Position numbers and translations under genes: made by a program | The notes under the pieces: generated by a model | What the model saw: the letters and a program-made list of their open reading frames with translations, nothing else | Told to the model about the DNA's origin: nothing | Database searches by the model: none | Assembly: GCF_937958655.1 (NCBI RefSeq) | Contig: NZ_CALGNH010000007.1 | Coordinates: forward strand, 1-56,502 | Direction of reading: 5' to 3' | DNA from: an uncultured Winogradskyella sp. | Lineage (GTDB): Bacteria; Bacteroidota; Bacteroidia; Flavobacteriales; Flavobacteriaceae | Length of the DNA stretch: 56,502 bases | Part shown: piece after piece, positions 24,762 to 33,669 of the stretch | How positions within the stretch are numbered: position 1 is the stretch's first letter | Layout: the number at the start of each line of letters is the position of its first letter

Positions 24762-26081
24762 TTATAAGTCTTCAGAAGCTCTTTTAATAATACTTTCTGG
24801 AAGTGATTTTTTGGCCTTAGCTCCCATTTTTTTAATATTTTCTACGCGAGAGATGAGGTTGCCTTTACCTTCAACCAATTTGTTCATGGCAGAAGAATAA
24901 TCATTTTTTGCCGCATCTATTTTTTTGCCTACACCAGTTAAGTCAGTAACCAGACCTTCAAATTTATCATAAAGCGCACCAGCCTGTCTGGCAATTTCAA
25001 TAGCGTTTTGTTGTTGTTTTTCGTTATTCCACATAGTGTCTATGGTACGCAGTGTGGCTAGTAGGGTAGATGGAGTTACTATAACAATATTTTGCTCAAA
25101 AGCTTTATTATATAAGGAATTATCTTCATTTATAGCAACTGCAAATGCAGGTTCAATAGGAATAAACATCAAAACAAAATCTGGCGATTCTATATCGTAT
25201 AGGTCTTGATAGTTCTTGGCCGAGAGCTGATCAACGTGCTTTTTGATGGAATTGACATGTGCCTTAAGAAATACAAGACGTTCCTCTTCCTCGGCATTGA
25301 CCATACGCTCATAATCTGTTAGCGATACTTTAGAGTCAATAATCATTTTTTTAGAATCTGGGAGGTGAAGCACAACATCTGGCATTACCCTAGAGCCATC
25401 TTTGCGCTGAAAGTTTTGCTGAACAAAATACTCTCTATCTTTTTCTAACCCAGATTTTTCAAGCACACGTTCTAAGACTAATTCGCCCCAATTCCCTTGG
25501 GTTTTACTATCACCTTTTAAAGCTTTGGTTAAATTGGTAGCTTCTTTGGCCATTTGTTGATTAAGATCTTTTAGTCCCAACAATTGCTCTTTTAGTGCAG
25601 AATGCATACTAATACTTTCCTTTTGAGAATCTTCAACTTTCTTTTCAAAAGTTTTAATCTTTTCTTCAAGAGGGTTTAAAATAGTTTTGATATTCTCTTT
25701 ATTTTGAAGGGTAAATTTTTCTGATTTTTCATCTAGAATTTTAGAAGCCATTAATTCAAAATCCTTTCTTAGTTGTTCTTGCTGTTTGGCTAATTCTTCA
25801 TCGCGTTTAAGGTTCTGCTGCTGCAGATTTTTAAATTCTGTATTTCGTTTTGAAAGTTCGGTATTTAAAAATTCTTTTTCTTTACGGATGGTTTCGCGCT
25901 CATTTTCAATTTTAGAAATAGTGTCCTTTAATTCATTTATGGTAAGCCCTAATTGATTTTGGCGTTCCTCAAGTGTACTTTGCTCACTTTTAGTTTTAAG
26001 TTTTGTGAAAAGCATGCCTAAATAACCACCAACTGCGGCTGAAATAACTATTACAATTAAGAGAATTATAGTATCGTTCAT
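24762..26081 (-). CDS. rmuC: DNA recombination protein RmuC
   Basis: 439 residues. An N-terminal membrane helix (IILLIVIVISAAVGGYLGML) is followed by a long coiled coil (about residues 30-165, rich in KEFLNTELSKRNTEFKNLQQ-type heptads) and then the RmuC domain with GNWGELVLERVLEKSGLEKD, PDVVLHLPDSKKMIIDSKVS and FVLMFIPIEPAFAVAINED. RmuC limits recombination at inverted repeats in E. coli and has a nuclease-like core. Length and domain order are normal for the family. It is upstream of the thioesterase gene on the same strand. The repeat-rich nature of this genome makes its presence fitting, but that link is only speculation. Confidence 0.96.
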   Translation of the reverse strand: MNDTIILLIVIVISAAVGGYLGMLFTKLKTKSEQSTLEERQNQLGLTINELKDTISKIENERETIRKEKEFLNTELSKRNTEFKNLQQQNLKRDEELAKQQEQLRKDFELMASKILDEKSEKFTLQNKENIKTILNPLEEKIKTFEKKVEDSQKESISMHSALKEQLLGLKDLNQQMAKEATNLTKALKGDSKTQGNWGELVLERVLEKSGLEKDREYFVQQNFQRKDGSRVMPDVVLHLPDSKKMIIDSKVSLTDYERMVNAEEEERLVFLKAHVNSIKKHVDQLSAKNYQDLYDIESPDFVLMFIPIEPAFAVAINEDNSLYNKAFEQNIVIVTPSTLLATLRTIDTMWNNEKQQQNAIEIARQAGALYDKFEGLVTDLTGVGKKIDAAKNDYSSAMNKLVEGKGNLISRVENIKKMGAKAKKSLPESIIKRASEDL

Positions 26082-26114
26082 ATAAAGAATGAGATTTTAT
26101 CAAAGATAATTGAT

Positions 26115-26189
26115 TTGTCATTTAGAAGGAATGAAATGACTGAAGAATCTCTTTTAAATTGAGATTCTTCGCTACACTCTAAATAACAT
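26115..26189. repeat. Dispersed palindromic repeat (GAAGAATCTC type)
   Basis: TTTGTCATTTAGAAGGAATG leads into a perfect 10-bp stem, GAAGAATCTC (26142-26151) with GAGATTCTTC (26161-26170), then CGCTACACTCTAAATAACA. This is the second repeat type common in Bacteroidota gaps. It lies between the ATPase gene and rmuC, and its right end abuts the stop of the ATPase gene. Confidence 0.7.
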
Positions 26190-26983
26190 TATTTATTAAC
26201 ACGAAAGCTTCCCGTTGAATTATCAAACGCTATTAAATCCTTTGGAAATAAAGTATCAAAAACACCATTAGATATAAGATTACAAGGCGTATTATATATG
26301 ACTTTGTCGTCAGTCATAACAATCATATGGTCACACAATTGAATCGCTAAATCAATTTCGTGCGAAGAAAAAAGAATCGTTTTACCTGTTTCTTTGGTTA
26401 GCTTTTGTAGTAATTTTAAAATATATGCTTTATGATACATGTCTAAATGGGTGGTTGGCTCGTCTAAAATAATAATATCTGTGTCTTGCGCTAATGCTCT
26501 GGCAAGCATTACTTTTTGCAGTTGTCCGTCACTAAGTTCGTAACACCACTTATCTTTTAAAGTCGTAATATTTACCAAGTCTATGGCATTAGAAATGATA
26601 GTCTTGTCATTTTTAGTTGTATTACCTATCCAATTGGTGTAAGGATGTCGTCCTAGAGCTACAAGTTCAGACACTCTAAGATTTTTAGAGCTCAATGGTT
26701 CTGTTAAGACTATGCTGAGTTGTTTTGCTAATTCTAAATTAGATATGTTTTCTAGTGGTTGTCCGTTTAATAGTACAGAGCCAGAAAGTGCTGGTTGCAA
26801 CTTAATGAGTGTTCTTAACAATGTTGATTTGCCAATACCATTGCCACCAACTAAGCCAATAAGCTGACCTTTTATTAATTCAAAATTAATTTTTGAAGCT
26901 ATAATTGTATCAGCCTTTTTGGTTTTATAACCTATTGAAAGCTGTTCTGCTTTTAGGATGGTATTATTGTTTTCTGAATTCAA
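26189..26983 (-). CDS. btuD: ABC transporter ATPase, cobalamin/iron-siderophore type
   Basis: 264 residues. Walker A is LVGGNGIGKSTLLRTL, the signature motif is in YELSDGQLQKVMLARALAQ, and Walker B is DIIILDEPTTHLDM. The signature reads LSDGQ instead of LSGGQ, which is tolerated in this FecE/BtuD group. It should energise the permease encoded upstream. The gene order on minus is binding protein, permease, ATPase; a repeat-filled gap of 119 bp separates it from the permease gene. Assignment to vitamin B12 rests on the cobalamin riboswitch and receptor that diverge from this operon; iron or heme would be the alternative. Confidence 0.9.
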   Translation of the reverse strand: MNSENNNTILKAEQLSIGYKTKKADTIIASKINFELIKGQLIGLVGGNGIGKSTLLRTLIKLQPALSGSVLLNGQPLENISNLELAKQLSIVLTEPLSSKNLRVSELVALGRHPYTNWIGNTTKNDKTIISNAIDLVNITTLKDKWCYELSDGQLQKVMLARALAQDTDIIILDEPTTHLDMYHKAYILKLLQKLTKETGKTILFSSHEIDLAIQLCDHMIVMTDDKVIYNTPCNLISNGVFDTLFPKDLIAFDNSTGSFRVNK

Positions 26984-27000
26984 AATTTAGAATAAATTTT

Positions 27001-27082
27001 GTCATCATGAACTGTCACACGGAGCATATCGAAGTGTTGATTCAAAATCTCATGAGATCCTGAATCAAGTTCAGGATGACAA
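27001..27082. repeat. Composite dispersed repeat inside the B12 ABC operon
   Basis: Contains CTGTCACACGGAGCATATCG (a repeat-core variant), then a perfect 8-bp stem ATCCTGAA/TTCAGGAT (27057-27077) identical to the hairpin before mtaB, then GACAAG. It fills the gap between permease and ATPase genes. Confidence 0.75.
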
Positions 27083-27102
27083 GTTATTGTTTCTTTCATA
27101 TC

Positions 27103-28125
27103 TTAAAACATCATTTTTCGTTGCCTTACTAATAGCCAAATTACAACAGGTGCTCCCACCAAAGCTGTTATAGCATTAATAGGTAAGGTGTAATCACTCC
27201 CTGGTAGTTGTGCTATGCTGTCGCAGACCAACATAACTAATGCTCCAAATAAAAATACGGCAGGCAACAATATCTTATGGTTTGAAGTTTTAAAAATCTG
27301 TCGTGTTAAATGCGGAATGGCCAAACCAATAAATGCAATGGGCCCTGCAAATGCGGTTATGGTGCCAGCAATTAAACTTGTAGCTAGGATTAATACGAGT
27401 CTACTTTGCTTAAGATTTAAACCCAAACTTTTTGCGTAATGATCTCCTAATAATAAACCATTTAATCCTTTTATAGACGCTATACTTAGAATTATACCAA
27501 GGAGATATATGCCAAAGAAAAGGGTGAGTTCTGCCCAAGATAAATTGCTTAAGCTGCCAAAGCCCCAAAAAATATATTGCTGTAGCTGTTCGGCTGAACT
27601 AAAGTAGGAGAGTACACTAACAACAGCAGCCGTAATACTTCCAAACATTAAGCCAATGATTAAAATAGCCATAGTATCCCTTACTTTACTAGATACGGCT
27701 AATACGGCCAAAAGCACTAAAAAACTACCTAAACTAGAAGCGATGACAATACTCCATTTTGAAATTAATGCAGTAGCAAGAAGACTACCAAATAAGCCCG
27801 ATCCTAAAATTACCAATGCTACTCCTAAACTTGCACCAGAACTTATACCAAGCACAAAAGGGCCAGCTAAAGGATTTCTAAATAATGTTTGCATCAACAA
27901 TCCTGAAATACCTAAACCTGAGCCAACAAGAATAGCAGTAATGGCCTTTGGTAGGCGATAATCAGTAACTATAACCTCCCATGTTGAGTTTTCAATCGTT
28001 CCAAATAGGCTGTTAAAAATACTCTTCAACGGAATGTACACAGAACCTACACTTAAGTTAATGAAGAAACATACAGTTAATAAGACTGATAAAATTACAA
28101 AGGTGTATGTATAATTCGTTTTCAA
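27103..28125 (-). CDS. btuC: ABC transporter permease, FecCD/BtuC family
   Basis: 340 residues with about ten hydrophobic segments. Family marks include YRLPKAITAILVGSGLGISG then LLMQTLFRNPLAGPFVLGIS near residues 53-90, and the ATPase-contact region GPIAFIGLAIPHLTRQIFKT near residue 265. BtuC-type permeases move cobalamin, heme or siderophores from the periplasm. It is preceded by the binding-protein gene 84 bp away and followed by the ATPase gene. Vitamin B12 is the most likely substrate because the divergent receptor is under a cobalamin riboswitch. Confidence 0.92.
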   Translation of the reverse strand: MKTNYTYTFVILSVLLTVCFFINLSVGSVYIPLKSIFNSLFGTIENSTWEVIVTDYRLPKAITAILVGSGLGISGLLMQTLFRNPLAGPFVLGISSGASLGVALVILGSGLFGSLLATALISKWSIVIASSLGSFLVLLAVLAVSSKVRDTMAILIIGLMFGSITAAVVSVLSYFSSAEQLQQYIFWGFGSLSNLSWAELTLFFGIYLLGIILSIASIKGLNGLLLGDHYAKSLGLNLKQSRLVLILATSLIAGTITAFAGPIAFIGLAIPHLTRQIFKTSNHKILLPAVFLFGALVMLVCDSIAQLPGSDYTLPINAITALVGAPVVIWLLVRQRKMMF

Positions 28126-28135
28126 AGCTGTTTGT

Positions 28136-28158
28136 TATTCCAAGGAACGAGGAATCTC
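28136..28158. repeat. Half unit of a dispersed repeat
   Basis: ATTCCAAGGAACGAGGAATCTC resembles one arm of the common Bacteroidota repeat (ATTCCGAGGAACGAGGAATCTC). It lies in the 84-bp gap between binding-protein and permease genes; the other arm is missing. Confidence 0.5.
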
Positions 28159-28209
28159 AATTTTTATCAAAAATACTATAAAAGATGCTTTGCTATGCTT
28201 ACAATAACA

Positions 28210-29355
28210 TCAATCACTTAATTTTTTAAAAAAGTAAGGAGTGTAATCTTCTAAAAGTTCGGGATGGCAGACTTTAATAATATCTTTTAAAACTATGTCT
28301 GGTCTTGTGGTGCCGAGTTCATAGTATAAAACACCTCCAGTAGCTCCGGTAGTATTAGAAAACGTGTAAACCAATTTATTTTTAAAAGCACTAAAGTTGG
28401 AGTATAGATTGCTTGCCTCTTTAAGTTGACTATAACTTGTGTAGTAAGAAGGATTTAACCATATATCAGCATCTTTTGCTTTATCTAAAACAACCTCAAA
28501 GTTTAAGGCTAAACTCCCGTTGCCAGAAGTGTTACTCCAGAGATAATCTACATTAGCGTCTTTTAAAAATTGTGCTTCTGCACTTGAGCCATTTGGCATA
28601 TACCACACTTCTTTGTGCATGGCTCCGCTTAAAATAGTTGGTCTGCGTTTTGCTTCTGTTGCAATAGATTTAGCAGCTAAATAATCGTTTTCAATTTTAT
28701 TGAAAATAGAGTCAGCCTCTTTCTCTTTATTAAAAAGAACTCCAAAAAACTTAATCCATTCAGCTTTTGCTAATGCGGAAGATTCAACCCAATCACCATT
28801 ATAAATAACAGGAATACTAGCTTTTTTTATAGTCTCAAAGGTTTTATTAACTCCGTCTACACCAAAACCAATCACTACATCTGGATTTAGTTCTAATAAA
28901 ACTTCGGTATTAATACCTTCATTTTTTCCTAACTCTCTAATATGGCCTTCGTCTATACGTTGTCTAGTTTTTTTTGAAGAGATATAATTTGTTCCAGGAA
29001 AGCCAACTAAAGTTTGCTCTACTCCCAAGAGTTCTAGGGCTGGTATATGCGTTGTTGAGGTGACAACTATTTTTTTTATGTCATCTGAAATAACAAAGTC
29101 AAATCTAGATTTCTCTAATGACCAATTTATGTTTTTATCGTCTTTTAGGATAGCATATCTGAAGACCTTTTTTGCATTTGGCCATGGTTTATAGATTTTT
29201 ATGGTTACATATGAACCATAGTCTTTTACTGTAAAACCATCTGCATATTTCAATTCTAAAGCTTTTCCTACAGTGTTTTCAATTAATTGTTTGGCAGGTT
29301 CACTTTTACAAGAAGCAAAAGCGAAGAAAAGTAACACATAAATAAATAATCTCAT
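28210..29355 (-). CDS. btuF: ABC substrate-binding lipoprotein, cobalamin type
   Basis: 381 residues. Signal MRLFIYVLLFFAFASCKSE has a lipobox with Cys at residue 16. The periplasmic-binding fold of the BtuF/FhuD class is shown by KKIVVTSTTHIPALELLGVE and INTEVLLELNPDVVIGFGVD, each typical of one lobe edge. An N-terminal insert of about 80 residues (YGSYVTIKIYKPWPNAKKVF) precedes the core, usual for Bacteroidota members. First gene of the minus-strand ABC operon; its start faces the riboswitch gap. Substrate is inferred from context. Confidence 0.88.
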   Translation of the reverse strand: MRLFIYVLLFFAFASCKSEPAKQLIENTVGKALELKYADGFTVKDYGSYVTIKIYKPWPNAKKVFRYAILKDDKNINWSLEKSRFDFVISDDIKKIVVTSTTHIPALELLGVEQTLVGFPGTNYISSKKTRQRIDEGHIRELGKNEGINTEVLLELNPDVVIGFGVDGVNKTFETIKKASIPVIYNGDWVESSALAKAEWIKFFGVLFNKEKEADSIFNKIENDYLAAKSIATEAKRRPTILSGAMHKEVWYMPNGSSAEAQFLKDANVDYLWSNTSGNGSLALNFEVVLDKAKDADIWLNPSYYTSYSQLKEASNLYSNFSAFKNKLVYTFSNTTGATGGVLYYELGTTRPDIVLKDIIKVCHPELLEDYTPYFFKKLSD

Positions 29356-29489
29356 TTTTAATGCTTAAAAATCTATTATGGACTCAAAAGTAAGATTATT
29401 TAAAGTTTAAAGTAAATCCTAGATATATAATGTCTACTTTCGCAGTGAAATTAGGTTTGACGATGTCACAAAAACCAAAATTGGGATAT
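29356..29489. other. Divergent gap before the riboswitch
   Basis: About 130 AT-rich bases between the start of the binding-protein gene and the aptamer. They must hold the promoter of the riboswitch transcript; TACTTTCG near 29432-29439 is a one-mismatch TAnnTTTG, but no confident box was found. Nothing else is visible. Confidence 0.4.
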
Positions 29490-29730
29490 TCATTTATAAG
29501 ATCCCAAATTAAGTTTGGGATGGCTTCGCCAATTAAAAGGGAATCTGGTGAAATTCCAGAACTGTTCCCGCAACTGTAAGTTTATGCCGAACGTGTATCG
29601 GCACCTCAAGTAGAGGTTATTATTTTCTGCAATACCACTGAGAGATTGCCGCCGTTGACGTAAACGTCAACCTGGCAATAATAGTCTTGGGAAGGTGAAA
29701 TAATCAAAAACAAGTCAGGAGACCTGCCAG
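29490..29730 (+). promoter_or_regulatory. Cobalamin (vitamin B12) riboswitch
   Basis: All conserved parts are present in order on the plus strand: AAAAGGGAATCTGGTGAAAT, the GAACTGTTCCCGCAACTGTA core, the CCACTGAG turn near 29635, GGGAAGGTGAAATAATC and finally the B12 box AAGTCAGGAGACCTGCC at 29712-29728. A variable arm between them is a strong hairpin: outer ATTGCC/GGCAAT (29646-29680) around GTTGACG/CGTCAAC. The 5' edge is approximate; an upstream hairpin TTGGGAT/ATCCCAA lies near 29480-29507. It precedes the TonB-dependent receptor by about 80 nt and should reduce its expression when B12 is plentiful. Confidence 0.96.
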
Positions 29731-29809
29731 TTTCAACATAGAAGTCAAACTTTCGGGATAAAAGTTTACGTATAGTTTTCTATATGTTCTCGAACAATTA
29801 AAATTTAAA

Positions 29810-31756
29810 ATGAACAAGATAAAATTGTTTTGTAGCATACTTGTTATGGGTATGTTGTCTACTGGATTTGCGCAAAAAATCCCAACAGCTATCGGGAAAG
29901 ATTCAGTAAAAATTGAAGCACTAGATGAAGTGTTTGTTACAGATTCTCGTTTTGCACTAAAACGTGAAAACTCTGGTAAAGTAATTACAAAAATCACCGC
30001 TCAAGATTTAGACAAAATGCAGGGCCAAAGTATTGCAGAAATTATTGGAAGAACCGTTGGTGTAGAGGTTAATGGTGTACGAAGTAATGCAGGCCAAAAT
30101 TTGGGTTACATTGTACGAGGAGGTAGAAATCGCCAGGTTTTAATTATGATTGATGGTATACAGCTCACAGATGCTTCACAGATTGCCAATGATTATGATT
30201 TACGCCTACTTAATGCCGACCAGGTAGACTCTATTGAAATTCTTAAAGGGGCATCTAGTACATTGTACGGTACAGGTGCTGCAACTGCAGTTATTAATAT
30301 TAAACTTAAAGAAGCGACTAAGAAAAAACTTAATATTAATTTAAGAAGTACCGCTGGTACCAATAGGTCGTCAGAAGATAAAAGTTATGCTTTTGAAGAT
30401 TTTAGAAACAGTATTTCTGTTAATGGTACTGTAGATAAAATGAGCTATTTGGCAAGCTTTGGGTTACAGTCCACAGACGGTTTATCGGCCATAGAAAATA
30501 CCACAGAGTCCGACAAGTTTAAAAGCTACAACGGAAATTTAAAACTTGGCTATAAATTTAATGAAGACTTTAAAGTTAATACCTATGCAAGTTTTGATAA
30601 CTTTGATGCCGATTTTGATGATAGTTTTGGTATGATGGATGCTGATAACGTCTCTAGGTCTAAACAGTTTAGAATAGGATTGTCTCCAGAATATACCTAT
30701 ACCAAAGGAACTGTAGTGTTAAACGCAGCCTATAATACTATAGAGCGAGAGACGGAGTCTAGTTTTCCTTCTAAGTTTAATGCGCAAAGTTTGGTATTAG
30801 ATGCCTTTAATCGCTATAATTTTAAGGATACATTTTATACGGTAATGGGTGTTAACTATCAAAATAACACTATGGAAAGTTTTTCTATTCCATTTGAAGA
30901 AACAGCTTTTAGCCAAGATATAAACCCAGATAATGCTACATTTAATAGTATAGATCCTTATTTAAATGCCGTTTATGTTTCAGATTTTGGGTTAAATATA
31001 AATGCAGGTCTACGATTAAATAATCATAGTGAATACGGGAGTCAATTGGTTTATAGTATTAACCCATCTATTAAAGAATCATTTGAGTTTGGTTACTTAA
31101 AAGGTATGGTGAGTTATAGTACGGCTTTTATTACACCGTCTTTATTTCAGTTGTTTGAACCAAATTTTGGAAATCCAGATTTACAACCCGAAGAGAACGA
31201 TACCTTTGAGATCGGCGCAGAACTTCATTTAGATAACAAAGCAACCTTAAGCTTGGTGTATTTTAATAGAAATGAAGACAATTTTATTGATTTTGTAGAT
31301 ACAGGCGGTTTTGTGTTTCAATATAGAAATGTTGAAGACGCTTTTAATGCCAATGGTTTAGAGTTTGTAGCTAATATTATGGCTGTAAAAAATCTGAATT
31401 TAAATACTAATGTAACCTACACTAAAATTAGTGAAGACTTAAATTTACGTATTCCAGAATTGAAGATTAATGCTAGGTTAGACTATCAATTATGCGATAA
31501 AACAACTTTAGGTATAACCTATCAATTTAACAATGATAGAAATGATGTGTTCTTTGATAATACAACGTTTCAAAGTGTTACTGTAAATTTAGAGCCTTTT
31601 ATAATTACGGACTTTTATGCTAGCCATAAGCTTTTAAAAGATAGAATGACGGTCTTTGCAAACGTTACTAATATCTTTAATGAAGAGTATCAGGAACTAT
31701 TTGGGTTTGAAACCCGAGGGAGAGGTTTCAATTTAGGATTTAATTTAAATCTTTAA
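29810..31756 (+). CDS. btuB: TonB-dependent outer-membrane receptor, cobalamin type (BtuB-like)
   Basis: 648 residues. Signal peptide MNKIKLFCSILVMGMLSTGF ends at AQ. The plug domain shows a TonB-box-like DEVFVTDSRFALKRENSGKV and the motif IRGGRNRQ-type in LGYIVRGGRNRQVLIMIDGI, with SIEILKGASSTLYGTGAATA closing the plug. The rest is a beta-barrel that ends with GFETRGRGFNLGFNLNL, carrying the terminal hydrophobic residue of outer-membrane proteins. The length is close to E. coli BtuB. The cobalamin riboswitch directly upstream makes vitamin B12 the very likely cargo. It partners with the divergent BtuFCD-like operon. Confidence 0.94.
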   Translation: MNKIKLFCSILVMGMLSTGFAQKIPTAIGKDSVKIEALDEVFVTDSRFALKRENSGKVITKITAQDLDKMQGQSIAEIIGRTVGVEVNGVRSNAGQNLGYIVRGGRNRQVLIMIDGIQLTDASQIANDYDLRLLNADQVDSIEILKGASSTLYGTGAATAVINIKLKEATKKKLNINLRSTAGTNRSSEDKSYAFEDFRNSISVNGTVDKMSYLASFGLQSTDGLSAIENTTESDKFKSYNGNLKLGYKFNEDFKVNTYASFDNFDADFDDSFGMMDADNVSRSKQFRIGLSPEYTYTKGTVVLNAAYNTIERETESSFPSKFNAQSLVLDAFNRYNFKDTFYTVMGVNYQNNTMESFSIPFEETAFSQDINPDNATFNSIDPYLNAVYVSDFGLNINAGLRLNNHSEYGSQLVYSINPSIKESFEFGYLKGMVSYSTAFITPSLFQLFEPNFGNPDLQPEENDTFEIGAELHLDNKATLSLVYFNRNEDNFIDFVDTGGFVFQYRNVEDAFNANGLEFVANIMAVKNLNLNTNVTYTKISEDLNLRIPELKINARLDYQLCDKTTLGITYQFNNDRNDVFFDNTTFQSVTVNLEPFIITDFYASHKLLKDRMTVFANVTNIFNEEYQELFGFETRGRGFNLGFNLNL

Positions 31757-31899
31757 GCGTTGTAAAATGCCTAAAACAAAGTAAAAACCTATATGACATT
31801 AAAAACAGTAATACCACGCTTACAGAAGTGGTGTTTCAGTAGCTTTAATGTTTCAATTTCAAAATATTAATAAAACGTTGAACTAATTTAGCGTTACAA

Positions 31900-32032
31900 A
31901 GAGGCTGTCTAAAAAGTCAGTAAAACTGAAATCTGTCTCATTGAGCGTAGTCGAAATGCTTTGAAAATCAAAATTTTAAATTTCTCGTCTGCACTCTAAA
32001 TGACAACTAATAATACTTTTCAGACAGCCTCT
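31900..32032. mobile_element. MITE-like palindromic element, copy 3 (133 bp, best preserved)
   Basis: 133 bp with terminal inverted repeats AGAGGCTGTCTAAAAAGT (left) and AGAGGCTGTCTGAAAAGT (right, reverse complement), 17 of 18 identical. Inside are CATTGAGCGTAGTCGAAATG and the inverted partner TTTCTCGTCTGCACTCTAAA. The right end is 3 bp from the stop of the S41 peptidase gene. The ends resemble those of IS1182/IS5-type elements, from memory, but no transposase is here and no target duplication was seen. Confidence 0.8.
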
Positions 32033-32035
32033 GTT

Positions 32036-33460
32036 TTATTCAATAAACATATCTTGTTCTAAACTATTATTTTCTATTGAAGTTTCTACAAACTGTTGTC
32101 GTCTTACAGTATTTATACCAGATCTGCCAGTGCCTAAAATATCAGCAATAGCTTCTGCTAAAAGAGGTTCATTAGGATCTCCTAAAGTTCCTAAATTATA
32201 TCTAACTTCCGTTAATGGAATGTTAGGAGCAATTCCGTTACTTGGTACGGTTTCATCATTAACATTTGTAGAATTTGCAACTAAAGGCTGCATGGCGTAA
32301 TTATGATTTGGGTTTACGTTTTCAAAATTAAAATTTGGAGAATCATAAATCGTTATAGACGCTTGGGTTTTTCCAACGGTATTTTCGCCGATAACTACAA
32401 CATCGATATAAGATCTAAGGCTATTAATGACCAACTCGCTTGCGGATGCTGTTCTTCTATTTGTAGTTAAAACATAGACTTTAGATAAATTTAAACTATT
32501 AATAGCACCAATATCTTCAATAGAATTTGTAAAAAGAAAATCGGCATTAGCTTGTTGTAAATTTTCGTTATAAAATAGCTTAGAATAGATTTCACCATTA
32601 AACTGACCTGTAACCATACTGCCTAGATATGCTGCAGTTTGTACCGATCCTCCACCATTATATCTTAGGTCTAAAACGAGTTCTTGTACTCCTTCTGCTT
32701 GGAAACTAGCAAAGGCTTCATTCAATTGGCTGTCAAAATTACGGTTAAATGCATTATACATTAAATAACCCAGTTTTGTATTATTACTCAAAGTTAGTGT
32801 TTGGGCAATATGCACAGGGTTTTCGGTATATTCAACTTTAGTAAGTGTTTCACTTGTACCATTTAGTGTTATAGTATCGTCCTCAATTTCTGTAGTGCCA
32901 TTATCATCATAGTCTGCAAAATTTAGGGTGTACGTATTTTGCCTAAATAATAAATCTCCAAAATTAGAAGCATTAAGATTAATGCCATCTACAGCTCTAA
33001 ATATCTGACCTCTAGTTAATCCTAAATCATCTGCCACACTGTTATTAAGCACTAGAGTTATAGCGCCAAATACCTCGTCACTTCCTTCGGACACTCTGTA
33101 TAGGTTAAATTCAAGCCCATTACTTAGGCTAATTCCTTGCTGTTGGTTTTGAAGATCAAAGTAATTATCTACTATTCTGCTAAATCTATCAACGGTTTCA
33201 GGTGCAAATAATAGCGATCCAAATAAGGCTTCTGGCGTATCAAAGTCATTAAGGTAGTTGGCAAATTCTTCATTAGAAGAGAAGCGATCATCAGCTAAAT
33301 CTGGTATATCGGATTTATATAAATACACAGCATTCATCCCCTTCCAAACAAAATCATTAATTTCCGAGGCTGCAATAGCATTATCATCTTGGTCCTCAAA
33401 GCAACTTGTTAGAGATAGGGCAATAACTAATGAAAGTAGTAAGTATTTAATCTTTATCAT
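32036..33460 (-). CDS. S41 family (C-terminal processing type) peptidase lipoprotein
   Basis: 474 residues. Signal MIKIKYLLLSLVIALSLTSC has a lipobox with Cys near residue 20. A PDZ-like region (DDLGLTRGQIFRAVDGINLN) precedes the peptidase core with VQELVLDLRYNGGGSVQTAA and the catalytic Ser in TTNRRTASASELVINSL; the Lys expected about 25 residues later is in VIGENTVGKTQ. Such proteases trim or degrade envelope proteins. It is on the opposite strand from the ECF sigma operon and diverges from it across a 209-bp gap. A MITE-like element abuts its 3' end. Confidence 0.93.
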   Translation of the reverse strand: MIKIKYLLLSLVIALSLTSCFEDQDDNAIAASEINDFVWKGMNAVYLYKSDIPDLADDRFSSNEEFANYLNDFDTPEALFGSLLFAPETVDRFSRIVDNYFDLQNQQQGISLSNGLEFNLYRVSEGSDEVFGAITLVLNNSVADDLGLTRGQIFRAVDGINLNASNFGDLLFRQNTYTLNFADYDDNGTTEIEDDTITLNGTSETLTKVEYTENPVHIAQTLTLSNNTKLGYLMYNAFNRNFDSQLNEAFASFQAEGVQELVLDLRYNGGGSVQTAAYLGSMVTGQFNGEIYSKLFYNENLQQANADFLFTNSIEDIGAINSLNLSKVYVLTTNRRTASASELVINSLRSYIDVVVIGENTVGKTQASITIYDSPNFNFENVNPNHNYAMQPLVANSTNVNDETVPSNGIAPNIPLTEVRYNLGTLGDPNEPLLAEAIADILGTGRSGINTVRRQQFVETSIENNSLEQDMFIE

Positions 33461-33488
33461 AATTTCTTTTTCTTAATAAATAGCAATG

Positions 33489-33540
33489 GTTTTACTTTAG
33501 TTAGTAAAACTCTAAATTTACTTACATTATTGTAAATAAA
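33489..33540. promoter_or_regulatory. Clustered inverted repeats between S41 peptidase and sigma factor genes
   Basis: GTTTTAC/GTAAAAC (33489-33510) and TTACA/TGTAA around TTAT (near 33520-33535) share a TTTAC/GTAAA half-site. Their place in a divergent gap suggests an operator, but no regulator is known and AT-rich DNA yields such patterns by chance. Confidence 0.3.
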
Positions 33541-33669
33541 AAAACTTTGTAACAAAATGTAAAGTGGGTCGTCGTACTATTGAAAGCAGGTAAAAACTGT
33601 TTTTTTAGCCTGAGTTTGCCATTGTGCAGTACAGTTGAGTTAGCAAAGGGACAACCAATCAAATTAGTA

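Noticed and set aside
29704..29997. 97-residue minus-strand ORF over the riboswitch end and receptor start
   Set aside because: Antisense to the B12 box and the receptor signal peptide; no family features.
31811..31830. Terminator after the TonB-dependent receptor (ACCAC/GTGGT)
   Set aside because: Only five base pairs and no T tract; the MITE-like element further on is a better candidate for a 3' end.
33580..33669. Extended N-terminus of the ECF sigma factor
   Set aside because: The 30 added residues are Cys/Leu-rich and unlike the family; the internal ATG gives the usual length.
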